NCBI GenBank assembly: GCA_019090895.1
Contig: JAHRVB010000199.1
Span: 1-64,000 of the forward strand
DNA length: 64,000 nt
From: Kangiellaceae bacterium
Lineage (GTDB): Bacteria > Pseudomonadota > Gammaproteobacteria > Enterobacterales > Kangiellaceae
Direction: 5' to 3'
In this document: positions 1 to 9,778 of the stretch, piece by piece
Layout of the letters: every line of letters begins with the position of its first letter
Numbering within the stretch: the stretch's first letter is position 1
Made by a program: the position numbers and the translations under genes
The notes under the pieces: generated by a model
Told to the model about the DNA's origin: nothing
The model's database searches: none
What the model saw: only the letters and a program-made list of their open reading frames with translations

Positions 1-311
1 AGAGTGCCAGGTAACGCCTGGGCAGTGTAAACTGACGGCAAGTGCAGCAGAAAGAAAACCGCCTTTTAGTGTTTTCATTAATCGGTAAGGGTGAAATGGT
101 GCGGTAAGAGCGCACCGCATTGGTGGTAACATCAATGGCAAGGTAAACCCCACTCAAAGCAAGGCCAAATAGGGTTCCTACTAAGTCGATTTATCGACTT
201 TTAAGGCGTGGCTCGCGCTGGAACCGGGTAGGCTGCTTGAGCCAAGAAGCGATTCTTGGCCTAGATGAATGACTGTTCACGACAGGATCCGGCTTATAGG
301 TTGACCCTCAC
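1..311 (+). ncRNA. rnpB: RNase P RNA, 5' end missing
   Basis: Catalytic RNA of ribonuclease P, which trims tRNA 5' ends. The sequence follows the bacterial type A RNA from the GTGCCAGGTAACGCCTGGG element onward: GCAAACCGCC-like segment, GGTAAGGGTGAAA-GGTGCGGTAAGAGCGCACCG, the AAGGCCAAATAGG stretch, GAACCGGGTAGGCTGCTTGAGCC and CCTAGATGAATGACTG. By comparison with E. coli rnpB (377 nt) roughly 80-90 nt at the 5' side lie outside the window. The 3' end is placed by analogy and is good to a few bases. rnpB upstream of mraZ is a known gammaproteobacterial arrangement. Confidence 0.97.
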
Positions 312-447
312 TTTCTCTCAATCGCCAGATTATTTAATTCATATTAATTTCCTTTCAAAACTTCTCAGATTACTAAATGTGTTGGATTAAGAGTCGTCTG
401 TGAGCCATTACGCAAAAGAAGCAAATTATGAGATTTTGGTCGAATAT

Positions 448-480
448 TTACAAACTTAATGTATTACTTTAAGTTTGTAA
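448..480. repeat. 12-bp perfect inverted repeat, 9-nt loop
   Basis: TTACAAACTTAA at 448-459 is exactly inverted as TTAAGTTTGTAA at 469-480, around a 9-nt centre. It lies about 140 bp past rnpB and about 280 bp before mraZ. There is no T-run on either side, so it is not a standard intrinsic terminator. It may be a 3'-processing or termination structure of rnpB, or an operator. Confidence 0.6.
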
Positions 481-623
481 GTTAACCGTATGAATTTATT
501 TCTAATTACTATGTTAAACCATTCTAGATTATCGAAAAGACTTCTAAGTCCTTGTCCTATAAGCAATATTCCACTGTTTTTACCGCGGCTTTTACTTGAC
601 AACATGCAGCCACAATACCTATA

Positions 624-668
624 GTGCACGGTAGTGGAGAAAAGTGTCATATTGTGTCGTTTTGTGTT
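624..668 (+). promoter_or_regulatory. Putative MraZ box: five GTG repeats at 10-bp period
   Basis: GTG occurs at 624, 634, 644, 654 and 664, exactly 10 bp apart, as GTGCA, GTGGA, GTGTC, GTGTC and GTGTT separated by five bases each. MraZ is known to bind direct repeats of a TGGG-like pentamer separated by 5 bp just upstream of its own gene and so to control the dcw operon. The spacing and place match, but the fourth and fifth bases of each unit are looser than the E. coli consensus. A weak promoter (TTGTGT 662-667, TACAAA 686-691) would overlap the last unit, consistent with autorepression. Confidence 0.72.
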
Positions 669-762
669 GTAAGTTAAATAATCAATACAAATATAGCAAA
701 ATAACGTTTAACTGATCATTAAGCGTCAAATAGGGTTCTAGACCCTATCACAGGATTAAAAA

Positions 763-1218
763 GTGTTTCGAGGAGCAAACTCAATTAATTTGGATTCAAA
801 AGGGCGTATTGCTGTCCCAGCTAAGTATCGTCCCGGTATTACTGAATCTGCTGAATCTCACCTAATAATCACTTGCGATCCCTATGATAACTGCTTATTG
901 ATTTTTACCCTAGACCACTGGGAAAGTACTGAAGCAGATCTCCAATCCCTCTCTAATTCGAAACCCCTCCACAGACGGTTAAAAAGAATAATGTTATCCC
1001 ATGCTACAGAAGTCGATATGGACGGAAGTGGTCGATTGTTGATTCCTAGCGTATTACGTGAACGGGCAACACTAAAGAAAGATGTAATGTTAATCGGCCA
1101 AGGAAAGACATTTCAACTTTGGGATGAAAGCAACTGGCATAATCTTGTTGAAGAAGATATGGCAGTTATGTCTAGCGAAGAGCTAGATAGCGATGACTTA
1201 CCTGATTTGTACTATTGA
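763..1218 (+). CDS. mraZ: Transcriptional regulator MraZ
   Basis: A 151-residue AbrB-like DNA-binding protein that controls the division/cell-wall cluster it heads. The N-terminal MFRGANSINLDSKGRIAVPAKYR segment, with its DSKGRI-P motif, and the second copy around residues 80-100 (DMDGSGRLLIP) are the two MraZ half-repeats that form the octameric ring. Length is typical. Translation begins at GTG; the next in-frame ATG would remove the first DNA-binding repeat. The gene ends 9 bp before rsmH. The GTG repeat array 95-139 bp upstream is its probable own target. Confidence 0.97.
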   Translation: MFRGANSINLDSKGRIAVPAKYRPGITESAESHLIITCDPYDNCLLIFTLDHWESTEADLQSLSNSKPLHRRLKRIMLSHATEVDMDGSGRLLIPSVLRERATLKKDVMLIGQGKTFQLWDESNWHNLVEEDMAVMSSEELDSDDLPDLYY

Positions 1219-1227
1219 TACCAAAAT

Positions 1228-2157
1228 ATGAAACCGAAACAATCACATATTACCGTTTTACTTAATGAGGCGGTCGACGGGTTAAATATTAAACCAGACG
1301 GAATCTATTTGGATGGAACTTTCGGCCGTGGTGGACATAGTCGTTTAATTTTAGAAAAGCTTGGTGTAAACGGACGCTTGATCGGAATCGATAGAGATTT
1401 GCAAGCGGTACAAACGGCGAAAGAGTTTGAGAAAGATTCAAGATTCAGCTTCTTCCACCAGAATTTTGCCAACATTAAGTCTCTTTTAGAACAGCAAGGC
1501 CTGCTAAATAAGATAGATGGAATTTTATTAGACCTTGGTGTTTCTTCCCCACAGCTCGACCAAGCGGAAAGAGGGTTTAGTTTCTCTAAAGATGGCCCGC
1601 TCGACATGCGTATGGATACGAGTAAAGGAATATCTGCACAAGACTGGATCAATAGTGCAGCAGTAGAAGATATGAAAAAAGTATTTAAAGAATACGGAGA
1701 AGAAAAGTTCTCGCTAAGAATAGCAAGAGGCATTGAGGCTTATCGATCTGAAAAACAAATTACAGGGACTTTAGAATTAGCCAATATTATTGATAAAGCG
1801 TGTCCAGTTAAGGATAAATTTAAACATCCAGCGACTCGAACCTTTCAAGCAATACGGATTTTTATTAATGACGAGCTCGGTGAAATAAGAGCGACTTTGC
1901 AGGACATGTATCATTTATTAGCAAGTGGTGGACGGATGTCGGTTATTAGTTTTCATTCACTAGAAGACCGCATCGTTAAACGGTTTATTAAATCCGAGTC
2001 CCAAGGTATTCAGCTACCAAAAGAAATACCGGTGTTAGCGACAGATATGGACATCAAATTTAAAAAAATTGGCAAGGCGATCAAAGCATCGAAAGAAGAA
2101 GTTGTCGCGAATCCTCGTTCGAGAAGTGCAATATTAAGGATTGCTGAGAAGTTTTGA
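1228..2157 (+). CDS. rsmH: 16S rRNA (cytosine-1402-N4)-methyltransferase RsmH
   Basis: Methylates N4 of C1402 in 16S rRNA using S-adenosylmethionine. The 309 residues match family length. The SAM-binding loop [11 protein letters not shown] lies near residues 29-39, followed by [18 protein letters not shown] (about 102-119) and DMRMD, all RsmH hallmarks; the C-terminal half holds the [12 protein letters not shown] and [14 protein letters not shown] motifs. It sits 9 bp after mraZ, as in most dcw clusters, and its end lies 4 bp before the preferred ftsL start. Confidence 0.97.
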   Translation: MKPKQSHITVLLNEAVDGLNIKPDGIYLDGTFGRGGHSRLILEKLGVNGRLIGIDRDLQAVQTAKEFEKDSRFSFFHQNFANIKSLLEQQGLLNKIDGILLDLGVSSPQLDQAERGFSFSKDGPLDMRMDTSKGISAQDWINSAAVEDMKKVFKEYGEEKFSLRIARGIEAYRSEKQITGTLELANIIDKACPVKDKFKHPATRTFQAIRIFINDELGEIRATLQDMYHLLASGGRMSVISFHSLEDRIVKRFIKSESQGIQLPKEIPVLATDMDIKFKKIGKAIKASKEEVVANPRSRSAILRIAEKF

Positions 2158-2161
2158 AGAG

Positions 2162-2515
2162 ATGAACAAAACAGATAAAAAATATCAGAAAAAGCTTCAG
2201 CTTAAAAGCGCGACACCGTCACTTTTAAAGAGTCTTATTAAAGATGTATTGGTAACAAACTGGTTGTTGTCGTTGTTATTTATCTGTGTGGTTACATCAG
2301 CGATGTTCCAAGCTATAACAAGTCATGAAGCTAGAGTTGCGTTAGCGAAATCGGAAGCACTGCGAGAGCAAAGACAGCAATATGAAATTGAAATGCAAAC
2401 CCTCCGTTTGGAGATAACTAGTTTAACTGAAGCAAATAGGATATCGAGTCTGGCGAAGAAGCAACTTGATATGACAGAAATTAATACCGAAAACGAACGC
2501 ATAATAACCCTTTAA
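2162..2515 (+). CDS. ftsL: Cell division protein FtsL
   Basis: Bitopic divisome protein that forms the FtsQLB complex and activates FtsWI septal synthesis. About 117 residues: a cytoplasmic lysine-rich N-terminus, one membrane segment (about residues 36-55, WLLSLLFICVVTSAMFQAI) and a periplasmic leucine-zipper coiled coil (about 65-110). I choose ATG 2162, which follows GAAGAG and sits just past the rsmH stop; an in-frame TTG at 2141 would add seven residues and overlap rsmH. Sequence identity in this family is low, so position and topology carry the call. Confidence 0.93.
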   Translation: MNKTDKKYQKKLQLKSATPSLLKSLIKDVLVTNWLLSLLFICVVTSAMFQAITSHEARVALAKSEALREQRQQYEIEMQTLRLEITSLTEANRISSLAKKQLDMTEINTENERIITL

Positions 2516-2534
2516 GTAATGGGAAAGTAACTTA

Positions 2535-4295
2535 ATGAAAAAGAACCGTAAACCTAATCAAGTGCCATTATGCAGCATCAGATTCTTTCTGTTATGCGGC
2601 GTATTGTCCTTAGGGTTCATCGGTTTAATGGGGAGAGCTGTTTATTTACAAATTGATGAATCAGAGGCGCTTAATCATCAGGCTGATTCAAGGAGTATAA
2701 GAACTAAAGGAATTACTACTTATCGTGGCAATATTATTGATCGAAACGGAGTTGAGCTCGCTAGCAGTGTTCCACTTAAATCAGTTTGGATAGACTTTCC
2801 AACGGTGCGTAAGAAATATCCACTTTTAGATCAAGATGAGTGGAACCGATTAGCAGCAATTGTTGAAAAGTCACCAGTTGAACTTAGACGGTGGTTTAGC
2901 AAACGTAAGAAAAGAACGATTGCGCGACTAGGGCGACACCTTGATCCGCAAAAAGCGAGTTTAATCGCAAAATTAGACCTTAAGGGCGTTAAATTAGTAA
3001 ACGAATCTAGGCGGTATTATCCGTCTGCAGAAATTACTGCACATTTGATCGGATTTACCAATGTAGAGGATCAAGGGCAGGAAGGCTTGGAAAAGTCCTA
3101 TAACAATTGGCTAACCGGCCAACAGGGAGCTGAGAAAGTTTTATTGGACAGACGTGGTCAGGTCATCGAAAAAAGGGATGTGATCTCAGAAGCAAAAACA
3201 GGTATGGAGCTGCAACTGAGTATTGATTCGCGTATTCAGGCAATCGCATACAAAGCCCTTAAAACTGCAGTACTTAAACATAAAGCTAAAGCCGGTGCAT
3301 TGGTAATGATTGATATTGAAACAAGTGAAGTGTTGGCGCTTGTCAGTCAGCCGTCTTATAACCCCAATCGTTTTGACCTGCGTCTTCCTGAACTGACCCG
3401 AAATCGAGCGTTCACCGACAGTTTTGAACCTGGTTCTACCGCGAAACCTTTTACCGTCACTAGTGCGCTTGAATCTGGTGTTGTTAATGCCTTTACAAAG
3501 ATCGATACATCTCCGGGTAGAATTAAGGTTGGTTACAAAGTTATCCCTGACGGAACAAATCATGGCGTTTTAGATATCGGTGGAATCCTTCAAAAATCAA
3601 GCAATGTTGGTGTTACTAAACTCGCGATGATGATGGATGACAGAGATTTTCTAAAGGCTTTTTATAAGGTCGGATTTGGGGTTGATACCGCAAGTGGATT
3701 TCCAGGAGAAAGTTCAGGAAAATTCAATATTAGGCCCAACTGGAGCAAAATAGAAAAAGCTACTCTTTCTTATGGATACGGATTTACAGTGACGCCTGTA
3801 CAGCTTGCGCAAGCATATGCGGTGCTTGGTGCACATGGAATAAAAAGGCCGTTGTCTTTGGTAAAACTAGAGCAACCATCGATAGGCGAAAGGGTCCTTA
3901 GTCAAAAAGCGACAAGTCAAGTTGTGTCGATGATGGAGACCGTTGTCAATGAAGGTGGTACAGGACAAAAAGCAAGTGTTAAAGGATATCGTATCGCAGG
4001 AAAGACTGGTACAGCTCGTAAAGCAAAAGGGGGTGGATATGGTGACGAATACACTGTATTTTTCGCTGGAATTGCGCCAGTCAGTAATCCTAAGATTGCG
4101 ATGGTGGTATTTGTCGACGAGCCAGGTAGCGAAGATTATTACGGAGGGCAAGTTGCAGCGCCTGTTTTCGCAAAAGTTGCCAGTGACTCGCTGAGGTTAC
4201 TTAATGTAAAACCTGATCAAAATATGGAAACACAATATAGATTAACGGCCAAAAACAAAAGCCAATCCGAAGTCGAGAAAGCCAACAATGGTTAA
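2535..4295 (+). CDS. ftsI: Septal peptidoglycan transpeptidase PBP3 (FtsI)
   Basis: Class B penicillin-binding protein that cross-links septal peptidoglycan together with FtsW. The 586 residues show a short cytoplasmic tail, one membrane anchor (about 14-36), a pedestal domain from about 60, and the transpeptidase domain with the three canonical motifs: STAK with nucleophile Ser301, SSN at 355-357 and KTG at 490-492. GGGAAAG lies before the ATG. It overlaps murE by 8 bp, implying translational coupling. Confidence 0.98.
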   Translation: MKKNRKPNQVPLCSIRFFLLCGVLSLGFIGLMGRAVYLQIDESEALNHQADSRSIRTKGITTYRGNIIDRNGVELASSVPLKSVWIDFPTVRKKYPLLDQDEWNRLAAIVEKSPVELRRWFSKRKKRTIARLGRHLDPQKASLIAKLDLKGVKLVNESRRYYPSAEITAHLIGFTNVEDQGQEGLEKSYNNWLTGQQGAEKVLLDRRGQVIEKRDVISEAKTGMELQLSIDSRIQAIAYKALKTAVLKHKAKAGALVMIDIETSEVLALVSQPSYNPNRFDLRLPELTRNRAFTDSFEPGSTAKPFTVTSALESGVVNAFTKIDTSPGRIKVGYKVIPDGTNHGVLDIGGILQKSSNVGVTKLAMMMDDRDFLKAFYKVGFGVDTASGFPGESSGKFNIRPNWSKIEKATLSYGYGFTVTPVQLAQAYAVLGAHGIKRPLSLVKLEQPSIGERVLSQKATSQVVSMMETVVNEGGTGQKASVKGYRIAGKTGTARKAKGGGYGDEYTVFFAGIAPVSNPKIAMVVFVDEPGSEDYYGGQVAAPVFAKVASDSLRLLNVKPDQNMETQYRLTAKNKSQSEVEKANNG

Positions 4296-5805
4296 GTCAC
4301 CGACATTAAAGATCGTTCTTGAAAACATATCCAGTGCGCAGGTAGAGCCTAACCGAGAATGCTTTCCGGTTGGGCCACTTCGTTTAGATAGTCGAATGGT
4401 TCAATCGGAAGATACTTTTGTTGCTGTGGAAGGTTTCCAAACTGATGGCCGAGTCTATATTCCTATAGCTCTCAAACAAGGAGCGTCGTTAATATTTGCA
4501 GAAGAAAATAACAACACTGAGTTTAAACAGATGTTTGATAGTTTGGCGTGTGAAAAAATAATTTGGATTGCCAATTTAAGAGATAACTTAAGTGAAATAG
4601 CTGCAAATTATTTTGGTCATCCGTCAGAAGAACTAAAAAACATTGCAGTGACGGGAACCAATGGGAAAACTAGTTGTAGCTATTTAATCGCTAAGATATT
4701 ACAAAAGCTCCACTTTGAATGTTATCTAATGGGAACGTTAGGTGTTGGTTGTTGTGGTAATTTGAAAGAATCGACGAATACAACAGCTGATGCGATTACA
4801 TTACAAGCGGTGCTACATGAAGCATTGCTTAGCGGTGCGCAATTTTCTTCGATGGAGATATCGTCTCATGGTCTTGATCAAAACAGGGCTGCTGCGGTTC
4901 GACTGAATACAGCCATTTTTACAAATTTGACGCGGGACCACCTCGATTATCACGGCAATATGGAGAGTTATGGCGCCGCGAAAAAGAAGCTGTTTATGCA
5001 AAAAGGTTTGAAAAATGCCGTTATAAATATGGACGATAAATTTGTAAGAACCTTAGCTAAAGAAGAGAGCATCACGGCTACGAAATGGTTGGTAACGACA
5101 AAACAACCTCCATCTGGTGCCAATCTAGAAAGATGGGTTTGGGCGGAAGATATCAGCTACTCGCTGAGAGGAATTCACGCTAACATTTATACTCCTTGGG
5201 GAAGTGGGAAACTTGATTCACCTTTAATAGGGCAGTTTAATCTATCCAATTTGTTACTGGTCGTCACTACTCTTGGGGCTATTCTGAAGGAAGTTGCTCC
5301 AGTTTTGGAGGCGCTAAAGAGAGTTATGCCAGCAGAAGGTCGTATGCAAACTATCGGTAATAGTAAAACTCCAACAGCCATTGTTGATTATGCACACACG
5401 CCAGATGCTTTGGAAAAAGCGCTTATTGCAATTCGAGAGCATTGCGTAGGTCTTGTATGGTGTGTGTTTGGTTGTGGTGGTGATCGAGATGTTGGTAAGA
5501 GACCGTTGATGGCTAGAGTCGCAGAAAAACTTGCCAATAGAATAATTGTCACCCAAGATAATCCAAGATTAGAATCTGAAGAACAAATAAGATCCGATAT
5601 TTTTGTAGGTTTCAAAAAACCAGACAAAGTTAAATATATTTCAAGTAGAACGGATGCAATCAAAGACGCAATTCAGCGCGCACAACCTAACGACGCCGTA
5701 CTAATTGCCGGAAAAGGTCATGAAGATTATCAATTGATTGGTAAAGTTAAGCATCATCATAGCGATATGGAAGTTTGTGAAGGATTGTTAGGGGAATTTC
5801 TTTAA
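4288..5805 (+). CDS. murE: UDP-MurNAc-tripeptide synthetase (meso-DAP adding) MurE
   Basis: Cytosolic Mur ligase that adds the third stem-peptide residue to UDP-MurNAc-L-Ala-D-Glu. The 505 residues have the three-domain Mur layout: ATP loop GTNGKTS at 123-129, the central THSTTP-like region replaced here by STNTTAD near 162-168, and the DNPR motif at 424-427 in domain 3. DNPR is the signature of enzymes that add meso-diaminopimelate rather than lysine, which indicates Gram-negative-type peptidoglycan. The start overlaps ftsI by 8 bp; the stop shares one base with the murF start. Confidence 0.97.
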   Translation: MVKSPTLKIVLENISSAQVEPNRECFPVGPLRLDSRMVQSEDTFVAVEGFQTDGRVYIPIALKQGASLIFAEENNNTEFKQMFDSLACEKIIWIANLRDNLSEIAANYFGHPSEELKNIAVTGTNGKTSCSYLIAKILQKLHFECYLMGTLGVGCCGNLKESTNTTADAITLQAVLHEALLSGAQFSSMEISSHGLDQNRAAAVRLNTAIFTNLTRDHLDYHGNMESYGAAKKKLFMQKGLKNAVINMDDKFVRTLAKEESITATKWLVTTKQPPSGANLERWVWAEDISYSLRGIHANIYTPWGSGKLDSPLIGQFNLSNLLLVVTTLGAILKEVAPVLEALKRVMPAEGRMQTIGNSKTPTAIVDYAHTPDALEKALIAIREHCVGLVWCVFGCGGDRDVGKRPLMARVAEKLANRIIVTQDNPRLESEEQIRSDIFVGFKKPDKVKYISSRTDAIKDAIQRAQPNDAVLIAGKGHEDYQLIGKVKHHHSDMEVCEGLLGEFL

Positions 5806-7262
5806 TGATAGCTTGTTCACTTATCGATCTAACGAATCAAATATCCGGTCGACTTATCGGTGAAGATAGACTTGTTGATGTCGTTTTTACTGACACTCGT
5901 CGACATTCAAATGATATTGAAGAAGGAGCGAGTTTATTTGTTGCTCTACGAGGACCAAATTTTGATGGTAATGATTACATCAGTGATATTTCCGGAACTG
6001 TCTCTGCAGTAGTTGTCGATAGAGAATGCGATATCACAGTGCCACAAATTGTAGTGGAAAATACTCGATTAGCACTAGCTCGAATAGCGCATCTCAATCG
6101 TCAGAGAAGTAAGGCTGAATTTATTGCAGTGACTGGAAGTAGTGGCAAAACAACCGTTAAGGAAATGATAGCTGCGATACTTTCAAATATTGGTCGCTCC
6201 TACGCAACACGAGGAAATCTGAATAATGACATAGGTGTACCATTATCAATATTGGAAATTGACTCAACAATCGAGTATGCCGTTCTCGAGTTGGGAGCTA
6301 ATCATCAAGGTGAAATAGCATTTACGTCTCACATAACAGAGCCAAAAGTAGCACTTGTAAATAATGTGTCTGAAGCTCACCTCCAAGGGTTTGGAGATAT
6401 CAATGGTGTTGCGCGCGCGAAAGCTGAAATCTATGCTTCCTTAACTGAAGATGGAATAGCCGTAGTTAATGCAGATGACTCTTTTTACGATTTTTTTCTA
6501 CAGCAAATTACTACTGAAAGTTTGTCATTTTCGGTCAAGAATACAGCTGATGTATATGCGACGAATATTATTAGTCGAGAAGAACAAAAGTACTCCTTTA
6601 CAATTAACTACAACGAGCAACAGCAAGTTATTCATTTACCGCTTATTGGCGAACACAATGTATCGAATGCACTCGCTGCGGCCACCTGTTGTATCGCTAT
6701 AGGCGTATCATTAAAAGATATAGAAAAAGGGCTATCAAAGTCGCCAATTGTTTCTGGCCGTTTAGTCATGAATCACTTAGACAATGCAACCGTGGTTATT
6801 GATGATACTTACAATGCGAACGTTTCTTCCGTGATCGCCGCTATAAACTTACTTGCACAATATAAAGCTCCTAAAATTCTGATTCTCGGAGATATGGGAG
6901 AGTTAGGACAGCACGCCCGAAAATATCATGAGCAAGTCGGTCTTCACGCAAAAGCATGCGGAATTGATAGGTTATATACCTGTGGTGCGTTGACTGAATT
7001 TACACAACGTTCGTTCTCAAACGATTCAGATATTTTGGATGGAAATAACAAGGAGTTTCACTTTTCAGATCAATTAAGCCTGATAAAAAAACTAAAACAA
7101 GATCAAGAAGCAAATAAAGGAGCAGCGATTTTAGTCAAGGGATCTCGTAGCGCGCAAATGGAAATAGTGGTAAGTGCGCTTATTGATTCCAGTGAAATCT
7201 CAGCTACTTCAAACGAACCTCAAGAGCTTCGTGGTATCGCTTCTCGTCAAGAGGGTCAATAG
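5805..7262 (+). CDS. murF: UDP-MurNAc-tripeptide-D-Ala-D-Ala ligase MurF
   Basis: Adds the D-Ala-D-Ala dipeptide to complete the cytoplasmic UDP-MurNAc-pentapeptide. The 485 residues include the ATP loop GSSGKTT at 111-117, the NxNNxIGVP-type segment ([11 protein letters not shown]) after it, [11 protein letters not shown], and the C-terminal [10 protein letters not shown] motif. The TAATG overlap with murE suggests reinitiation. The last about 30 residues are poorly conserved and rich in Ser/Glu. Confidence 0.97.
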   Translation: MIACSLIDLTNQISGRLIGEDRLVDVVFTDTRRHSNDIEEGASLFVALRGPNFDGNDYISDISGTVSAVVVDRECDITVPQIVVENTRLALARIAHLNRQRSKAEFIAVTGSSGKTTVKEMIAAILSNIGRSYATRGNLNNDIGVPLSILEIDSTIEYAVLELGANHQGEIAFTSHITEPKVALVNNVSEAHLQGFGDINGVARAKAEIYASLTEDGIAVVNADDSFYDFFLQQITTESLSFSVKNTADVYATNIISREEQKYSFTINYNEQQQVIHLPLIGEHNVSNALAAATCCIAIGVSLKDIEKGLSKSPIVSGRLVMNHLDNATVVIDDTYNANVSSVIAAINLLAQYKAPKILILGDMGELGQHARKYHEQVGLHAKACGIDRLYTCGALTEFTQRSFSNDSDILDGNNKEFHFSDQLSLIKKLKQDQEANKGAAILVKGSRSAQMEIVVSALIDSSEISATSNEPQELRGIASRQEGQ

Positions 7263-7263
7263 T

Positions 7264-8346
7264 ATGTTGTTATGGTTAGCAGATTATTTAGAGCAATTTC
7301 ATTCTGGATTTAATCTATTCCAGTATTTAACTATTCGGGGAATACTTGGTGTTATTACAGCCTTTTTGATTTCGTTGTTGCTTGGTCCCTATATGATTAG
7401 GAAACTTAGTGTTAAGCAAATTGGGCAAACGATTAGAGATGATGGGCCGAAAAGTCACTTAAGTAAGGCGGGAACACCAACAATGGGCGGTGCCCTTATT
7501 CTTGCAGCGATTACGATTGCCACTTTACTCTGGGGTGACCTAGAAAGTAGATTTATTTGGGCTGTTTTACTCACAACTCTTGCATTCGGGCTCGTTGGGT
7601 GGGTTGATGATTACCGAAAATTAATTTACAAAGACCCGAAAGGACTTGCATCAAGATGGAAATACTTTTGGCAGTCTGTTATTGGAATAGCGGTTGCTAG
7701 TTATCTTTTCTACAGTGCTGAGAACAGCGTTGAAACGACTTTGTTTTTTCCATTCTTCAAGAATGTTGCGATCAATATGGGGCTCTGGTACATACTTTTT
7801 ACTTACTTTGTAATTGTCGGAACTAGTAATGCGGTTAATCTAACCGATGGACTCGATGGACTCGCTATTTTGCCAACAGTCTTAGTGGCGAGCGCGTTAG
7901 GTGTATTTGCTTACGTCACAGGAAACATAAATTTCTCAGAATATTTATCGATTCCCTATGTTCCTGGTACGGGGGAGTTGATTATTTTTTGCGGTGCGAT
8001 TGCGGGAGCCGGATTGGGTTTTCTTTGGTTTAATACTTATCCAGCACAAGTTTTTATGGGGGATGTTGGTGCGTTAGGACTAGGAGCAGCCCTTGGTACG
8101 GTCGCAGTCATAGTACGACAAGAATTTGTACTCTTTATTATGGGAGGTGTGTTTGTAATCGAAACGGTTTCAGTTATTTTACAGGTCGCATCGTTTAAGC
8201 TGACGGGCAGAAGAATATTTAATATGGCGCCATTGCATCATCATTATGAATTGAAGGGATGGCCTGAACCAAGGGTGATCGTTCGCTTTTGGATTATTTC
8301 AGTTATTTTGGTATTGGTCGGTTTGGCCACATTGAAGATAAGATAA
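7264..8346 (+). CDS. mraY: Phospho-MurNAc-pentapeptide transferase MraY
   Basis: Integral membrane enzyme that moves phospho-MurNAc-pentapeptide to undecaprenyl phosphate, forming lipid I. From ATG 7264, one base after the murF stop, it has 360 residues, the same as E. coli. An open frame extends upstream to 7174 inside murF, but its extra 30 residues are murF sequence read in another frame. Key residues: DD at 115-116, [10 protein letters not shown] at 192-201, and PLHHHYE in the last cytoplasmic loop. About ten membrane segments are visible. Confidence 0.97.
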   Translation: MLLWLADYLEQFHSGFNLFQYLTIRGILGVITAFLISLLLGPYMIRKLSVKQIGQTIRDDGPKSHLSKAGTPTMGGALILAAITIATLLWGDLESRFIWAVLLTTLAFGLVGWVDDYRKLIYKDPKGLASRWKYFWQSVIGIAVASYLFYSAENSVETTLFFPFFKNVAINMGLWYILFTYFVIVGTSNAVNLTDGLDGLAILPTVLVASALGVFAYVTGNINFSEYLSIPYVPGTGELIIFCGAIAGAGLGFLWFNTYPAQVFMGDVGALGLGAALGTVAVIVRQEFVLFIMGGVFVIETVSVILQVASFKLTGRRIFNMAPLHHHYELKGWPEPRVIVRFWIISVILVLVGLATLKIR

Positions 8347-8362
8347 AAAACAAATTAATAAA

Positions 8363-9778
8363 ATGAATAACCTTTCATCAAAAATGACAAGCTACGTGAT
8401 ATTCGGATTAGGACAGTCCGGACTTTCTTGTGCGCGTTATTTTGACAGAATTGGTCGAAGTTATTATCTGATTGATACCCGTGAACGACCACCTGGTTTC
8501 GATAAAGTGAATCAGCTTTCTCACTGTGCTGGTTCTACTTTCGGTAATATCAAACGTTCGATATTAGACAACTTTGAAATAATGGTCCTTAGCCCAGGAA
8601 TTGATCCAAGATCAGAGTTAGTCGTCGAAGCCAAAAAGAGAAAGATGGAAATTGTTGGAGATATAGATATTTTTGCGCGTCAATGCAGAAGACAAATTGT
8701 CGCGATAACGGGCTCAAATGGAAAAAGTACGGTTACCGACCTTACAGAGCGCTTAATTCGCTCTGCAAATAAATCTGTCCAAAAGGGGGGGAATATCGGG
8801 TTACCTGTTCTTGATTTTCTTCCACAAGATAGTGCTGAAATATATGTATTAGAACTTTCTAGTTTTCAATTAGATTCAACCGATTCTTTGTGTGCGGACG
8901 TGGCGGTCTTACTTAATATAAGCGAAGACCATATGGACAGGTATGAGAGTTTTAATGACTATGCGTTATCGAAAAAACAAATATTTAACCGCGCTAGCGT
9001 CAGAATATTTAATGCCGACGACAAATTAACTGTCCCCAATAATACGACCGAAAAGGATTTATGCTTTAGTCTTTCTGCGCATAATTGTTTCGATATTGGA
9101 ATTTCTCCAAGTTCTGGAACTGAGGGAAAAGTGCTAAGTAGTGAACAGCAATGTGTCAGTCAAAGCCACTTGGCTGCATGTGAACAAGGTTATCAATTGG
9201 TCGTCAATGGTCGAAATATAGTTTCAACATCTGAGTTGCTTGTAACAGGGACACATAACTGGATGAATGCGTTGGTGAGCTTAAGCATTCTAGATCGACT
9301 CAATATTAGCATTGATGAAGCGGTTATCGAAGAGTTAAGAAACTATAGAGGGCTTGAACACCGATTTCAATTGGTTTCAACGAAACGCGATTGCCAATGG
9401 ATAAACGATTCTAAAGCGACGAATGTAGGCGCAACGATTGCCGCTTTACAAAGTCTTGACTCTAAGAGTGGAAGAGTTTTCTTAATCGCAGGCGGTGATT
9501 CGAAAAATGCTGATTTATCTGAACTGAAACCTTATTTGGAGTCCAAAGTTGATTTCATGATTCTCTTTGGTCAAGATGCAAATAAAATTGGTGCAGTCGC
9601 ACCTTCTATTCCGAAATATTATGTTGAGACTCTATCACAGGCAGTCAAAAAAATTGGTTTCTTAATGAAATCTGGCGATACCATTTTGTTATCTCCGGCC
9701 TGCGCAAGTTTAGATATGTTTACAAATTTTCAGGAACGCGGTAAAGCATTTGTTTCTGCGATCGAGGAATGCGCATGA
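8363..9778 (+). CDS. murD: UDP-MurNAc-L-Ala:D-Glu ligase MurD
   Basis: Cytosolic Mur ligase adding D-glutamate to UDP-MurNAc-L-Ala. The 471-residue product has the N-terminal Rossmann motif YVIFGLGQSGLSCARYF, the ATP loop GSNGKST at 117-123, LELSSFQLD, and in the C-terminal domain NDSKATNVGAT and LIAGGDSKNAD, all typical of MurD. The start at 8363 gives seven residues ahead of an alternative ATG at 8384. It overlaps the preferred ftsW start by 4 bp (ATGA). Confidence 0.97.
   Translation: MNNLSSKMTSYVIFGLGQSGLSCARYFDRIGRSYYLIDTRERPPGFDKVNQLSHCAGSTFGNIKRSILDNFEIMVLSPGIDPRSELVVEAKKRKMEIVGDIDIFARQCRRQIVAITGSNGKSTVTDLTERLIRSANKSVQKGGNIGLPVLDFLPQDSAEIYVLELSSFQLDSTDSLCADVAVLLNISEDHMDRYESFNDYALSKKQIFNRASVRIFNADDKLTVPNNTTEKDLCFSLSAHNCFDIGISPSSGTEGKVLSSEQQCVSQSHLAACEQGYQLVVNGRNIVSTSELLVTGTHNWMNALVSLSILDRLNISIDEAVIEELRNYRGLEHRFQLVSTKRDCQWINDSKATNVGATIAALQSLDSKSGRVFLIAGGDSKNADLSELKPYLESKVDFMILFGQDANKIGAVAPSIPKYYVETLSQAVKKIGFLMKSGDTILLSPACASLDMFTNFQERGKAFVSAIEECA

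Larger units (their letters stand above)
312..762. other. rnpB-mraZ intergenic region
   Basis: AT-rich non-coding stretch of about 450 bp. It contains a long inverted repeat (448-480) and the GTG repeat array just upstream of mraZ (624-668), both listed separately. I see no credible gene. A 64-codon minus-strand frame at 456-650 has no recognisable product, lacks a clear ribosome site and crosses the repeat array, so I do not count it. Confidence 0.7.

Noticed and set aside
456-650. A 64-codon minus-strand frame in the mraZ leader
   Set aside because: No ribosome site or family; it overlaps the GTG repeat array and the long inverted repeat, which explain the region better.
1305-1733. A 142-codon minus-strand frame inside rsmH
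   Set aside because: Antisense to conserved RsmH motifs; composition is that of a complementary-strand shadow.
7174-7263. An N-terminal extension of MraY
   Set aside because: The 30 extra residues are murF sequence in another frame; starting at 7264 gives exactly the usual 360 residues.
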